Of a DNA stretch of 15,900 nucleotides, positions 6,736 through 13,504 are shown piece by piece (position 1 is the first letter of the stretch; the number at the start of each line of letters is the position of its first letter). The DNA comes from JASFHF01 sp050123375 (GTDB lineage Bacteria > Pseudomonadota > Gammaproteobacteria > UBA12402). The position numbers and the translations under genes were made by a program. The notes below the pieces were generated by a model. It made no database searches, was not told the origin of the DNA, and worked only from the letters and a program-made list of their open reading frames with translations. The stretch covers positions 1 to 15,900 of the forward strand of contig JASFHF010000041.1 in assembly GCA_050123375.1 (NCBI GenBank). The letters run 5' to 3'.

Positions 6736-7398
6736 ATGGATATAGGACTAAAACGGCGTTTAATTACCGCTATAATTATTTTGGCATTAATTGTAATTTT
6801 TGTGCCGATGTTATTTAAACGGCATGAAAGTTCTCATGCGACGCATGTGGTGATAACCACTCCGGCAATGCCGCCATCACAACCGCAGGTTGATCAGCAA
6901 CAACAACCAGTTGAACAACAAACTAAACAGCCAACACAATCTCCGATTGTACAACAACAGCAAACTCATACAGAGCAACCAAATAATCAATCTTCAACTG
7001 TACCTACAGTAAAACCAAGACCAAAACCAAAAATTACGCAAACAGCAATTAAGGTTAGTAAAATTAAGCCAAAATTTATACCGGCTGTGTTGCCGCATAA
7101 AATAAAACCTAGATTTATACCAAAATCGAAATTAAAGCCGGATGCTAAAGCCTATGTAGTACGCTTAGGTGTGTTTGCCAATGATACAAACGCAACAAAA
7201 TTAATTCATAATTTACGTGATAAAGGGTTTACGTCATTTGGATATAAACAAAAAATAAAAGGTAATAAAATTTTAACGCATGTATATGTTGGTCCATTGG
7301 TTACACGCATGCATGCAGAACAAACAGTACAGCAGCTGAAAAAAATTATGACATTAAAAGGTGTGGTAACACCGTTTGATGCAACTAAATTGTATTAA
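6736..7398 (+). CDS. dedD: SPOR-domain cell-division protein, DedD-like
   Basis: DedD-type proteins are inner-membrane proteins whose periplasmic SPOR domain binds denuded septal peptidoglycan and supports division. A short cytoplasmic start (MDIGLKRRL) and one membrane helix (about residues 9-27, ending IFVPMLF) match DedD. A long glutamine/proline-rich linker (about 45-90) follows, then a basic proline-rich stretch with a near-repeat, KIKPKFIP and KIKPRFIP (about 108-130). The SPOR domain runs from about 142 to the end (YVVRLGVFANDTNATKLI, then VYVGPL). The position between folC and cvpA is that of dedD in gammaproteobacteria. Translation probably depends on the AGGGGG in the hairpin just upstream. 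Confidence 0.9.
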   Translation: MDIGLKRRLITAIIILALIVIFVPMLFKRHESSHATHVVITTPAMPPSQPQVDQQQQPVEQQTKQPTQSPIVQQQQTHTEQPNNQSSTVPTVKPRPKPKITQTAIKVSKIKPKFIPAVLPHKIKPRFIPKSKLKPDAKAYVVRLGVFANDTNATKLIHNLRDKGFTSFGYKQKIKGNKILTHVYVGPLVTRMHAEQTVQQLKKIMTLKGVVTPFDATKLY

Positions 7399-7409
7399 GG
7401 AGGTTTCTT

Positions 7410-7919
7410 ATGATTAACATTGCTCAGTTTAATTGGCTTGATTATGTTCTTACAGTATTGCTTTTGATCTCAGTAATTATAGGTTTTAGACAGGGCTTTT
7501 TTCAGGGATTAGTTGCGGCTATAGTTTGGTTGGTAGTTTTACTTGGGTCATTGCTGTTTGCTAATAATATCGCAGTTTACGTAGCAAAAGTAATTCCTTC
7601 AATGTCATGGTCGTATTTTATTAGTTTTATTTTTTTGGTATTAGTAATATTAATTCTTGGTTCGATTTTATATTATGCTCTTCGATGGATAGGAAAGTTT
7701 GGTGATAATATTATCAGTGCGTTGTTTGGTGCTGTATTTGGATTTATAAAAGGGATGTTAATTATAACAGTATTTGTTACTGCATTTTCAGCAATTGATT
7801 TTTATCAATACCAATGGTTTAGGTACTCACAATTAGTTAATTTTTCACAGAATATTATTAGTAATATACAATTGCGTATGCCCAAAGTTACTAAGAAAAT
7901 TCGTAAAAAAATGCATTAA
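7410..7919 (+). CDS. cvpA: CvpA family inner-membrane protein
   Basis: CvpA is an inner-membrane protein first linked to colicin V production and more generally to envelope homeostasis. Four hydrophobic segments are visible at about residues 10-26, 32-52, 67-90 and 104-128. Conserved family features are GFRQGFFQGL after the first segment and GAVFGFIKG within the fourth. The tail is basic (VTKKIRKKMH). Length 169 is normal. An excellent AAGGAGG site precedes the ATG. It follows dedD by 11 bases as in relatives, but the gene after it is a flavoprotein and not purF, the usual neighbour. All of dedD, cvpA and the flavoprotein are closely spaced and probably co-transcribed. Confidence 0.93.
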   Translation: MINIAQFNWLDYVLTVLLLISVIIGFRQGFFQGLVAAIVWLVVLLGSLLFANNIAVYVAKVIPSMSWSYFISFIFLVLVILILGSILYYALRWIGKFGDNIISALFGAVFGFIKGMLIITVFVTAFSAIDFYQYQWFRYSQLVNFSQNIISNIQLRMPKVTKKIRKKMH

Positions 7920-7931
7920 GAGGAAAATATT

Positions 7932-8531
7932 ATGAGGGTAGTATGTTTACTTGGCAGCCCAAGAGTAAATGGTAATAGCACAACTATGGCACGTAAATTT
8001 TGTGAAATACTAAAAAACGCAGGCGCTGCCATACAGTATGTTTCACTCAACAAATTAAATTATCGTGGTTGTCAAGCGTGCGAAGTTTGCAAAAAAACAT
8101 TAGATCACTGTGTGTTAAAAGATGATTTGACGAATGTGTTGACAGATGTTTCCACTTCAGATGTAATCATCTTTGCATCGCCTGTTTATTTTGGTGATGT
8201 TTCTGCTCAACTCAAAGGTTTTATCGATAGAACTTATAGTTATATTTCTGCTGGTTACGCTGATAAAATTAGTAAACCAGATATTTCGCGTCTTAAACCA
8301 GGCAAGAAAGCTGTTATGATCTTTACGCAGAATGCTGCTTGTGATTACCATGAAGATATATTTTTGCAATACAAATCTTTGTTTAAGACTTTTTTAGGAA
8401 TCGATGATATGTTGTTAATTCGTGAATGTGGTTTTCGCAAGTTAACTGACCTAAAAGATCATCCAGGCGTTATGGAAAAAATTGAACTGGCAGCTCAACA
8501 ATTGCTTGATGTCTCTAATCCTAAAATTTAA
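7932..8531 (+). CDS. NADPH-dependent FMN reductase-like flavoprotein with four-Cys motif
   Basis: The protein has a flavodoxin-like fold for FMN-dependent electron transfer. The phosphate-binding loop GSPRVNGNST (residues 8-17) and ASPVYFGDVSAQLKGFIDR (about 82-100) are typical of the NADPH-dependent FMN reductase/flavodoxin-like family. Between them is a compact cysteine motif, C47-x2-C50-x2-C53-x6-C60, which closely resembles the [4Fe-4S] motif of archaeal iron-sulfur flavoproteins (Isf). It may therefore carry FMN plus a cluster and take electrons from ferredoxin; this is inference, since not all relatives with such cysteines are shown to bind a cluster. An AGAGGAAA site lies before the ATG, 12 bases after cvpA. 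Alternatives are a plain quinone or FMN reductase. The natural substrate is unknown. Confidence 0.82.
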   Translation: MRVVCLLGSPRVNGNSTTMARKFCEILKNAGAAIQYVSLNKLNYRGCQACEVCKKTLDHCVLKDDLTNVLTDVSTSDVIIFASPVYFGDVSAQLKGFIDRTYSYISAGYADKISKPDISRLKPGKKAVMIFTQNAACDYHEDIFLQYKSLFKTFLGIDDMLLIRECGFRKLTDLKDHPGVMEKIELAAQQLLDVSNPKI

Positions 8532-8580
8532 TAGCAGAAAGTTTAGAACAACTTGGATTTTGAGATATTACTTTTGCGGT

Positions 8581-9147
8581 TTATTTTGCTGAATATGGCA
8601 AAGAAGAATGATGTAAATTAATTCTTAATTTGCCAGTTTTATCTTTAACGTATCCAAAAGTGTATTCAACCTTAACTGGTTTTCCTTGCACCGGTGTAAA
8701 AAAATAGTTTCCCATCGCAACAGCATAATTTCCATCAATAAAAAAACCTACATTTTTAAACTTCACCTTAATCCATGGCTGTAGTGCAAAACCATGATCT
8801 TCAGGAAAATGTTCATTATTCCCTATAAAATAGGAAAGAGCGCCTTCTCTTGATAATCTAAATTGCTGTTTAGTTGTTTTTGTAGGTTTAAACAAAACGG
8901 GACCTAATTGATAAGCATAGAGATTATTGATAACATTTTCAGCTGCTTGTTTATAGTTTCTGTGCTCTGAATAAGCCTTGCCTATATTAACAATACCGTT
9001 TCCCCAGGCTTTTTGTGCTTTTATAATCTCTTGTTTAGTGATCTTCGTGTTTTTGTTGGCATATGCTTGAAAACTAATTACAAAAAAAGTAATAGAAATG
9101 AAACTAAAAATTATTTTTTTCATTTGCTTAGATTGTAAAATATTCAT
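8581..9147 (-). CDS. Secreted SnoaL-like (NTF2-fold) protein, unknown function
   Basis: A signal peptide is clear: basic MKKIIFSF after a short start, then a hydrophobic core and a likely cut after SFQAYA near residue 30, so the mature protein is probably periplasmic. The mature part has AQKAWGNGIVNIGKAY (about 44-59), GPVLFKPTKTTKQQFR, REGALSYF, and ends GYVKDKTGKLRINLHHSSLPYS. This pattern matches, from memory, a bacterial family of SnoaL/NTF2-like proteins that is sometimes labelled phosphoribosyl-AMP cyclohydrolase; I would not trust that label. The HH near residues 179-180 could be functional. The start at 9147 has AAGGA 8 bases upstream; M9 is a possible later start. The gene converges with the flavoprotein gene. 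Function is unknown. Confidence 0.75.
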   Translation of the reverse strand: MNILQSKQMKKIIFSFISITFFVISFQAYANKNTKITKQEIIKAQKAWGNGIVNIGKAYSEHRNYKQAAENVINNLYAYQLGPVLFKPTKTTKQQFRLSREGALSYFIGNNEHFPEDHGFALQPWIKVKFKNVGFFIDGNYAVAMGNYFFTPVQGKPVKVEYTFGYVKDKTGKLRINLHHSSLPYSAK

Positions 9148-9312
9148 GATTTTTTCCTTCGTTTTTCTAAAAATGCGTCCTATATATTTTTATTATCAAT
9201 AAAATTAGATTACCAATTAATTCAAACAAAAACAAATGGTTTTTTATAGTTGGTTTTGAGAAAACTAGGGGTAAAAAAATTTCGGGATGACAATGTGGTG
9301 CAGATGGACAAC

Positions 9313-9483
9313 TATACCGATCGTCAATGAAGAAGCCGGATTTGTAGAACACTAATTGTTATTTGGTGTTAATATTGGAACTCGCGATTTTACAACCAGC
9401 CTGTTTTTGTAAAATCACTGGTTCCAATAAAAGTTTTATAGACATTTGTTATAAATCAGGCTTCTTCATTGGCGATCGGTATA
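9313..9483. mobile_element. MITE-like element with nested inverted repeats
   Basis: Terminal inverted repeats of 31 bases (9313-9343 and 9453-9483) match at 29 positions and begin TATACCGATCG. A second inverted pair (9374-9395 and 9407-9428; 19 of 22 match) sits inside, so the element can fold into one long hairpin of 171 bases. TA flanks the TACCGATCG tips on both sides, as expected for a TA target duplication of the IS630/mariner type. No transposase gene is inside. The 9148-9498 gap holds this element and otherwise only AT-rich sequence. Confidence 0.65.
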
Positions 9484-9498
9484 AATATAATTTGTGAT

Positions 9499-9762
9499 TT
9501 AGCGTTGAGCTACTTGTTCCGGAGCGGTTGTAGTAGTTGCGGTTTCTACTTCTAAACTTCTAATGGCTCGATTGGCTTTTTCGTTATATGCGCTTAAATC
9601 TTCATTTATTTTATCTGATGGATTGGTAAAGAGTTTTTTAGACCGTTCTATAAATGCGGCTAGCTCTTTAGTAAGATTTTTGCAGATATTTATATAATTA
9701 GATATGTTTTTTTTAAATTGTTTAACTGCTTTTCTAGTTTCTTTTATAACTTCTAAACCCAT
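9499..9762 (-). CDS. Small helical protein (87 aa), unknown function
   Basis: I do not recognise this protein. It is largely predicted helical and lysine-rich (VIKETRKAVKQFKKNISNYI, then NLTKELAAFIERSKKLF). A linker follows (NPSDKINEDLSAYNEK), then a threonine-rich tail (TATTTTAPEQ). There is no membrane segment or cysteine motif apart from one cysteine near residue 27. A GAGAG ribosome site lies before the ATG, and the gene starts 17 bases after the stop of the 180-residue gene, so the pair is almost certainly an operon. It may be a soluble partner of that membrane-anchored coiled-coil protein. The MITE-like element lies right after its stop codon. Confidence 0.6.
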   Translation of the reverse strand: MGLEVIKETRKAVKQFKKNISNYINICKNLTKELAAFIERSKKLFTNPSDKINEDLSAYNEKANRAIRSLEVETATTTTAPEQVAQR

Positions 9763-9779
9763 ATTTTTATCTCTCTTTC

Positions 9780-10322
9780 TTAATTCATAATTTCACTAAC
9801 ATCTTGGCCGAATTCTTTTTCAGAAAACTCTATTTTTAATTTTTTATAAATATCTGCGATTTCTTGTTTAAAAGCGTCACACTTAGTTAAAAAATCCTGG
9901 TTAATTTGGTTTTGTTGTCTTTTAAATACATCTAATTGTTTAATAAAATCTGCTAATTGAATTTGTTTTTTATGTAAAGTCTCCGTCATTCCTTTAAAAT
10001 TAGGAGTAGGAGAATTTAATTTTAGTTTTTTTTCTTCCAGCTGCTTGGTTAATTCTTCAGATTCAGTAATGTTTTTTAAAGTGATATCAATTTTTCTTAA
10101 TTCATCTTCCGCCCATTTGCGATTTTGCATAATGATAATGCTGGTGCGTAATGCATTTTTAGTAGTGCTGTCAGCTCTGGATAAAGATGTTTTTATATAA
10201 TCATTGGTTAAGTATAAAGTTTTTTTTAATTTGGCAATAAATGCGCTGAGCCCAGCTAATACGACCAGAGAAGACGATATTAGAAATGATTTAGTATTTG
10301 CTTGTGATTTTGTTTTTGCCAT
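9780..10322 (-). CDS. Membrane-anchored coiled-coil protein (180 aa), unknown function
   Basis: I do not recognise this protein. A basic N-terminus (MAKTKSQANTKS) precedes one hydrophobic helix (about residues 13-30), followed by KLKK, which suggests a single membrane anchor. The rest is predicted helix/coiled coil: an arm around 70-105 rich in Glu and Lys, a short break at LNSPTPNFKG, then a second arm (about 115-175). This helix-break-helix layout suggests a folded-back coil. The gene is the first of a two-gene operon with the 87-residue gene. Its ribosome site is weak (GAAG), and the adjacent repeat at 10349-10473 may supply part of the promoter. No enzymatic motif is visible. Confidence 0.6.
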   Translation of the reverse strand: MAKTKSQANTKSFLISSSLVVLAGLSAFIAKLKKTLYLTNDYIKTSLSRADSTTKNALRTSIIIMQNRKWAEDELRKIDITLKNITESEELTKQLEEKKLKLNSPTPNFKGMTETLHKKQIQLADFIKQLDVFKRQQNQINQDFLTKCDAFKQEIADIYKKLKIEFSEKEFGQDVSEIMN

Positions 10323-10348
10323 ACTTCTATATTAGTACATATTTCAAA

Positions 10349-10473
10349 GAATTACAAAGGGGGTCGGGTCTTCACTCATTACATGACGCAACAGAATTAC
10401 AAAGGGGGTCGGGTCTTCACTCATTACATGACGCAACAAACATGGCGTATGTAATGAGTGAAGACCCGACCCC
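10349..10473. repeat. Palindromic repeat element, copy D, with 45-bp tandem duplication
   Basis: A 45-base unit (GAATTACAAAGGGGGTCGGG...) is exactly repeated at 10349-10393 and 10394-10438. The second copy's arm, 10405-10429 (GGGGTCGGGTCTTCACTC...), is a perfect 25-bp complement of 10449-10473. The loop GACGCAACAAACATGGCGT keeps the family core and can extend the stem by ACGC/GCGT. The arms differ from the other copies but still pair perfectly. It lies between the L,D-transpeptidase stop and the 180-aa gene start. Confidence 0.9.
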
Positions 10474-10480
10474 TAGTATA

Positions 10481-11215
10481 TTAAGCATTTAAGAAGCTTG
10501 AGCTACTTTCCCATTGTGCGTTTGGATAGTAGGCTAGCATAATAGTGCCGCCTTTGATTTCACTAATAATTTTACTAGCGTCTTGCTGGCTAAGAGCAGG
10601 GCAGCCCCAGCTTCGGCCCAAACGGCCGTGTTCAGCTAAAAACTGCTTGCCTACATACCATGCAGAGTGCATTACTACCGCACGTGAGTAAACATTATCA
10701 TTGTAACCCTTATCTAACCCCTTCAATCGCATCGAATAACCATGTTTGCCGTTATAAGTTTCTGCAGTCAGGTAAACTCCGATACTAGTGGCATCACTAT
10801 GTGGTTTGTTAGAAAAGCTAGTTGCATAATTCATACCACTGCCTTTACCGTGTGCTACCAGCGTATTATCAATTACATGGCCGTCACGCATATCAAATAC
10901 CCATAAACGCTGTTCAGATGAAGGCTTTGAATAGTCGATAATAGTTAATACTTTTTGCTTATCCAAGCCCATTTTTTGAGCGTGATTGTAAGCTTCCACC
11001 CCAAGTTTAATCGCGTCAGCGCTTAATTTAGGAGCGTTGATCTGCATAGTTTGTTGAATAGCTGAGTTTGCTACAGCTGCATTAGCATGCAAACAACAAC
11101 TTAATAAAGCCGCACTGGATGTGCCTAAAATCCAATACACTGCTTTTTTAGACTTTAATTGAACTAATTTATCATTATTAGTTTTAAGTTTTTGAAAAAA
11201 TTTACTAAATTTCAT
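10481..11215 (-). CDS. L,D-transpeptidase catalytic-domain protein (YkuD_2/murein type)
   Basis: This is a predicted periplasmic enzyme that cross-links or modifies peptidoglycan by L,D-transpeptidation. The 244 residues begin with a long basic N-region (1-24), then a hydrophobic core (about 26-40) ending LLSCCLHANA. That could be a signal peptidase I site (ANA) or, less likely, a lipobox with C40. The catalytic part has TSIGVYLT, MHSAWYV (H183) and HGRLGRSWGCPAL with nucleophile C205. This is the short YkuD_2-like family, different from the ErfK/YbiS enzyme at 12374-13285. GGAGGGG lies 5 bases before the ATG, and an extended -10 promoter lies 46 bases upstream. It appears monocistronic, with a palindromic repeat right after its stop codon. 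Confidence 0.85.
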   Translation of the reverse strand: MKFSKFFQKLKTNNDKLVQLKSKKAVYWILGTSSAALLSCCLHANAAVANSAIQQTMQINAPKLSADAIKLGVEAYNHAQKMGLDKQKVLTIIDYSKPSSEQRLWVFDMRDGHVIDNTLVAHGKGSGMNYATSFSNKPHSDATSIGVYLTAETYNGKHGYSMRLKGLDKGYNDNVYSRAVVMHSAWYVGKQFLAEHGRLGRSWGCPALSQQDASKIISEIKGGTIMLAYYPNAQWESSSSFLNA

Positions 11216-11260
11216 TTAACCCCTCCAAAATTACCTACAATATGTTAGCAATCGTGTACA

Positions 11261-11269
11261 ATTATAGCA
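11261..11269 (-). promoter_or_regulatory. Extended -10 promoter of the L,D-transpeptidase gene
   Basis: On the minus strand the sequence is TGCTATAAT, a perfect extended -10 box. The -35 region is weak. It gives a leader of about 38 bases that contains GGAGGGG. Just upstream, the inverted repeat CTCAATAAATATTGAG (11300-11315) sits near -45 and could be a regulator site. Confidence 0.6.
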
Positions 11270-11373
11270 CAAAAGCTTATATTGAACAGGCAAAATATCT
11301 CAATAAATATTGAGAATTTACTTGCATTTTTTATGGGTTATATCTTACAAACTAAGCATAAACTATATATACC

Positions 11374-11379
11374 TATAAT
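11374..11379 (+). promoter_or_regulatory. Candidate -10 box upstream of lpxH
   Basis: A perfect TATAAT lies about 110 bases before the lpxH ATG, with no convincing -35 at normal spacing. The long leader that would follow has no clear ribosome site. The call rests on the hexamer and on the need for a promoter in this divergent gap. Confidence 0.3.
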
Positions 11380-11488
11380 CAATATATTACTGGATGCTGC
11401 GCAAAAGTCGATTCTTTTTGATCTTATGTGACTTATGTTACGCAGAAGGCTCGTCTACATAACATCAGTATGTTACACTTAGCTCGCC

Positions 11489-12229
11489 ATGAGAACATTA
11501 TTTATTGCAGATTTGCATTTGTCTTACGATCAGCCTGAAATTACGGAGCGTTTTTTGCAGTTTTTGCAAACAAAGGTTATGCAAGCTGACGCATTATATA
11601 TTCTTGGTGATTTTTTTAATTTGTGGGTGGGTGACGATGATGATAATGCATTTTACCGCACAATTATTAATGCTTTGCGTAAATGTGTTGATGATGGTGT
11701 GCCAATCTATTTTGTGCCGGGCAATCGTGATTTCTTAGTGGGGAAAAGGTTTTTTCGAGCATCGGGATGTCATTTGTTATCTGATCCTTGTATAGTTAAT
11801 TTATATGGTACGCGTGTATTACTTGCTCATGGTGACATTTTCTGTGCTAATAATTTTAGACATTTTGTGTATCGATTTGTGGTGCGTAATTGGTTGTTAA
11901 AAAAAATATTTTTATGGCTGCCATTATCAATGCGCAAAACTATTGCTAATAAGGTACGTAAGATTAGTCAGAATTATAATACGTCTTTATCGCAAAACGT
12001 TTACGATGTTGCGCAAACCGCGGTTAAACGTATTATGCGAAAACATAAAACGAATTTGATAATTCACGGACATATTCACCGTGTTGGTGATTATAAGTTT
12101 GAGCTTGATGGCAATTTAGCACGTCGGATTATGCTGGGTGACTGGAATCAGCATATAGGAAATGTACTGATATGTCAGCCAAGCACAGCTCAGCAAAGTT
12201 TGGATTTACAATTTATAGAAATTAAGTAA
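11489..12229 (+). CDS. lpxH: UDP-2,3-diacylglucosamine diphosphatase LpxH
   Basis: LpxH hydrolyses UDP-2,3-diacylglucosamine to lipid X plus UMP, a membrane-surface step of lipid A synthesis. The metallophosphoesterase metal ligands are all visible: D8 and H10 (ADLHL), D41 (LGDFFNLW), N79 (GNRDF), H114 (AHGD) and H193/H195 (HGHIHR). WVGDDDDN and the FLVGKRF segment also match E. coli LpxH. Length 246 fits the family (240 in E. coli). No clear ribosome site precedes the ATG, but the protein aligns from its first residues, so this start is preferred. It is divergent from the upstream L,D-transpeptidase and ends at a palindromic repeat. LpxH implies the cell makes lipid A by the standard Raetz pathway. 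Confidence 0.95.
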   Translation: MRTLFIADLHLSYDQPEITERFLQFLQTKVMQADALYILGDFFNLWVGDDDDNAFYRTIINALRKCVDDGVPIYFVPGNRDFLVGKRFFRASGCHLLSDPCIVNLYGTRVLLAHGDIFCANNFRHFVYRFVVRNWLLKKIFLWLPLSMRKTIANKVRKISQNYNTSLSQNVYDVAQTAVKRIMRKHKTNLIIHGHIHRVGDYKFELDGNLARRIMLGDWNQHIGNVLICQPSTAQQSLDLQFIEIK

Positions 12230-12256
12230 GAATTAATATTAATGGTACGTAATTAA

Positions 12257-12346
12257 GCGGGATGGAGCTTTACATAATTACAAGTGCTTTGTTTGTTGCT
12301 TTGTAATCATGTAAAGCTCCGTCCTTCAAAGAATCTAGCTTGTTGC
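12257..12346. repeat. Palindromic repeat element, copy E
   Basis: Arms GGAGCTTTACATAATTACAA (12264-12283) and TTGTAATCATGTAAAGCTCC (12301-12320) pair at 19 of 20 positions. The loop core is TTTGTTTGTTGC. The tail CGTCCTTCAAAGAATCTAGC matches that of copy C. It lies just after the lpxH stop and before the second L,D-transpeptidase gene. Confidence 0.9.
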
Positions 12347-12373
12347 TTTGTGATAGGCTAAAGGATGAAGTTA

Positions 12374-13285
12374 ATGAACTATCTTGCAAAAATTTTTTTC
12401 TTTCTGATAATTCTATTACCTGGTGTTGCTTATGCGTTAGTTTATTACTTGCCGGAAAATGGAGATAATATTGTTGGCAGTATGCGCATTGTGCAGGCAG
12501 AAAAAGGCAAAACTTTTTCTCAGCTTACGCGTTATTTTGAGATGGGATATCTTGAGATGAAGACAGCAAACCCAAGGTTACGGCGTTATGGTAAATTACG
12601 TAAAAGCAGAGCGGTGACAGTGCCGTCATTTTTTATTTTGCCTGATGTTCCTAAAGAAGGCATTGTGATTAATTTGCCGGAATTACGTTTGTATTATTTT
12701 CCTCCTGATCATCATGTAGTAATTACTGAGCCGGTAGCATTAGGAAAGCTAGGTTGGTCAACCCCATTGCTTGAGACCGAAGTTATCGAAAAGGTTAAAA
12801 ATCCGCCGTGGGTAGTGCCGGAGTCAATTATTTGGAATAGTATGCAAAAAGGAATATATTTACCGAAAGTGATGCCGCCCGGGCCAAAAAATCCGTTAGG
12901 TAAATTTGCATTACGTTTAGGTGCATGGTCGGTTTTGATTCATGGGACTATTCAGCCGCAGCATATCGGCAAGCGGGTTTCGTCTGGATGTATTCGCATG
13001 TATCCAGAAGATATCGAATATCTTTTTCAAGCAATTGCTAAAGGCACCCATGTGCGTATTATTGACAATCCTTATAAGATAGGATGGTTGGATAATGATT
13101 TATATTTGGAGGCTCATTTGCCATTCCTGGAGGTCAGAGGAACAGTGGATGAGGAGTTGGAGAAGATTCGTCAATTGGTGCTTTCAGCCACTTATGATCG
13201 GCCTGCCAAGATTGATTGGCATGCTGTGGTGATGATATTAGCCAAACACACTGGAATTCCAAATATTATTGGTAAAGCGTCTTAG
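12374..13285 (+). CDS. L,D-transpeptidase, ErfK/YbiS family
   Basis: This periplasmic enzyme forms meso-diaminopimelate cross-links in peptidoglycan or attaches a lipoprotein to it. From the preferred start it has 303 residues. A signal peptide (hydrophobic core about 6-20, cut near GVAYA) leads to a LysM-like region (about 40-85, with QAEKGKTFSQLTRYFE). The YkuD catalytic domain follows (about 95-232). Its active-site motif is intact: H190 in IHGT and C206 in SSGCIRM. An ATG at 12365 is in frame, but AAGGA at 12361-12365 overlaps it and lies 8 bases before 12374, which favours 12374. The C-terminal about 60 residues lack a recognised domain. It differs from the other L,D-transpeptidase, so the window holds two families of this activity. 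Confidence 0.93.
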   Translation: MNYLAKIFFFLIILLPGVAYALVYYLPENGDNIVGSMRIVQAEKGKTFSQLTRYFEMGYLEMKTANPRLRRYGKLRKSRAVTVPSFFILPDVPKEGIVINLPELRLYYFPPDHHVVITEPVALGKLGWSTPLLETEVIEKVKNPPWVVPESIIWNSMQKGIYLPKVMPPGPKNPLGKFALRLGAWSVLIHGTIQPQHIGKRVSSGCIRMYPEDIEYLFQAIAKGTHVRIIDNPYKIGWLDNDLYLEAHLPFLEVRGTVDEELEKIRQLVLSATYDRPAKIDWHAVVMILAKHTGIPNIIGKAS

Positions 13286-13286
13286 C

Positions 13287-13315
13287 GTCTTGTAAAAATG
13301 TGTCTTGTAAAAATG
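13287..13315 (+). repeat. Short tandem repeat after the second L,D-transpeptidase gene
   Basis: GTCTTGTAAAAATG occurs twice with a 15-base period, at 13287-13300 and 13302-13315. It lies directly after the stop codon. It could be slippage. The rest of the 13286-13504 gap is AT-rich with no supported gene. Confidence 0.6.
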
Positions 13316-13445
13316 CTCGAATATTTTAGCATAACTCTTTGACGAATATTAATTCTAAAATTGGGATTTTTCATCAATGTATGAAGAATAAAAAATTTGT
13401 GGAAAAAATGCATTATTAACACAAGAGGCGTTATTAACATTACAG

Positions 13446-13469
13446 AAAAAGCAAAAACCAGGGCTTTGC
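13446..13469 (-). terminator. Weak intrinsic terminator candidate for rmuC
   Basis: On the minus strand GCAAA and TTTGC pair around a nine-base loop and are followed by TTTTT, about 36 bases past the rmuC stop. The five-bp stem is short, so confidence is low. Confidence 0.35.
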
Positions 13470-13504
13470 AGGATTATGTAATATTTGCGAATAAGCTAAT
13501 TCAG

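Noticed and set aside
9167..9352. 61-residue minus-strand ORF
   Set aside because: It overlaps the left end of the MITE-like element, has no ribosome site, and its composition does not look coding.
10349..10438. Two 45-bp direct repeats as a CRISPR start
   Set aside because: Units are directly adjacent with no spacer, occur only twice, and belong to the palindromic family.
10298..10492. 64-residue plus-strand ORF with a repeated peptide
   Set aside because: The repeated peptide simply reflects the 45-bp DNA repeat; it overlaps two real genes.
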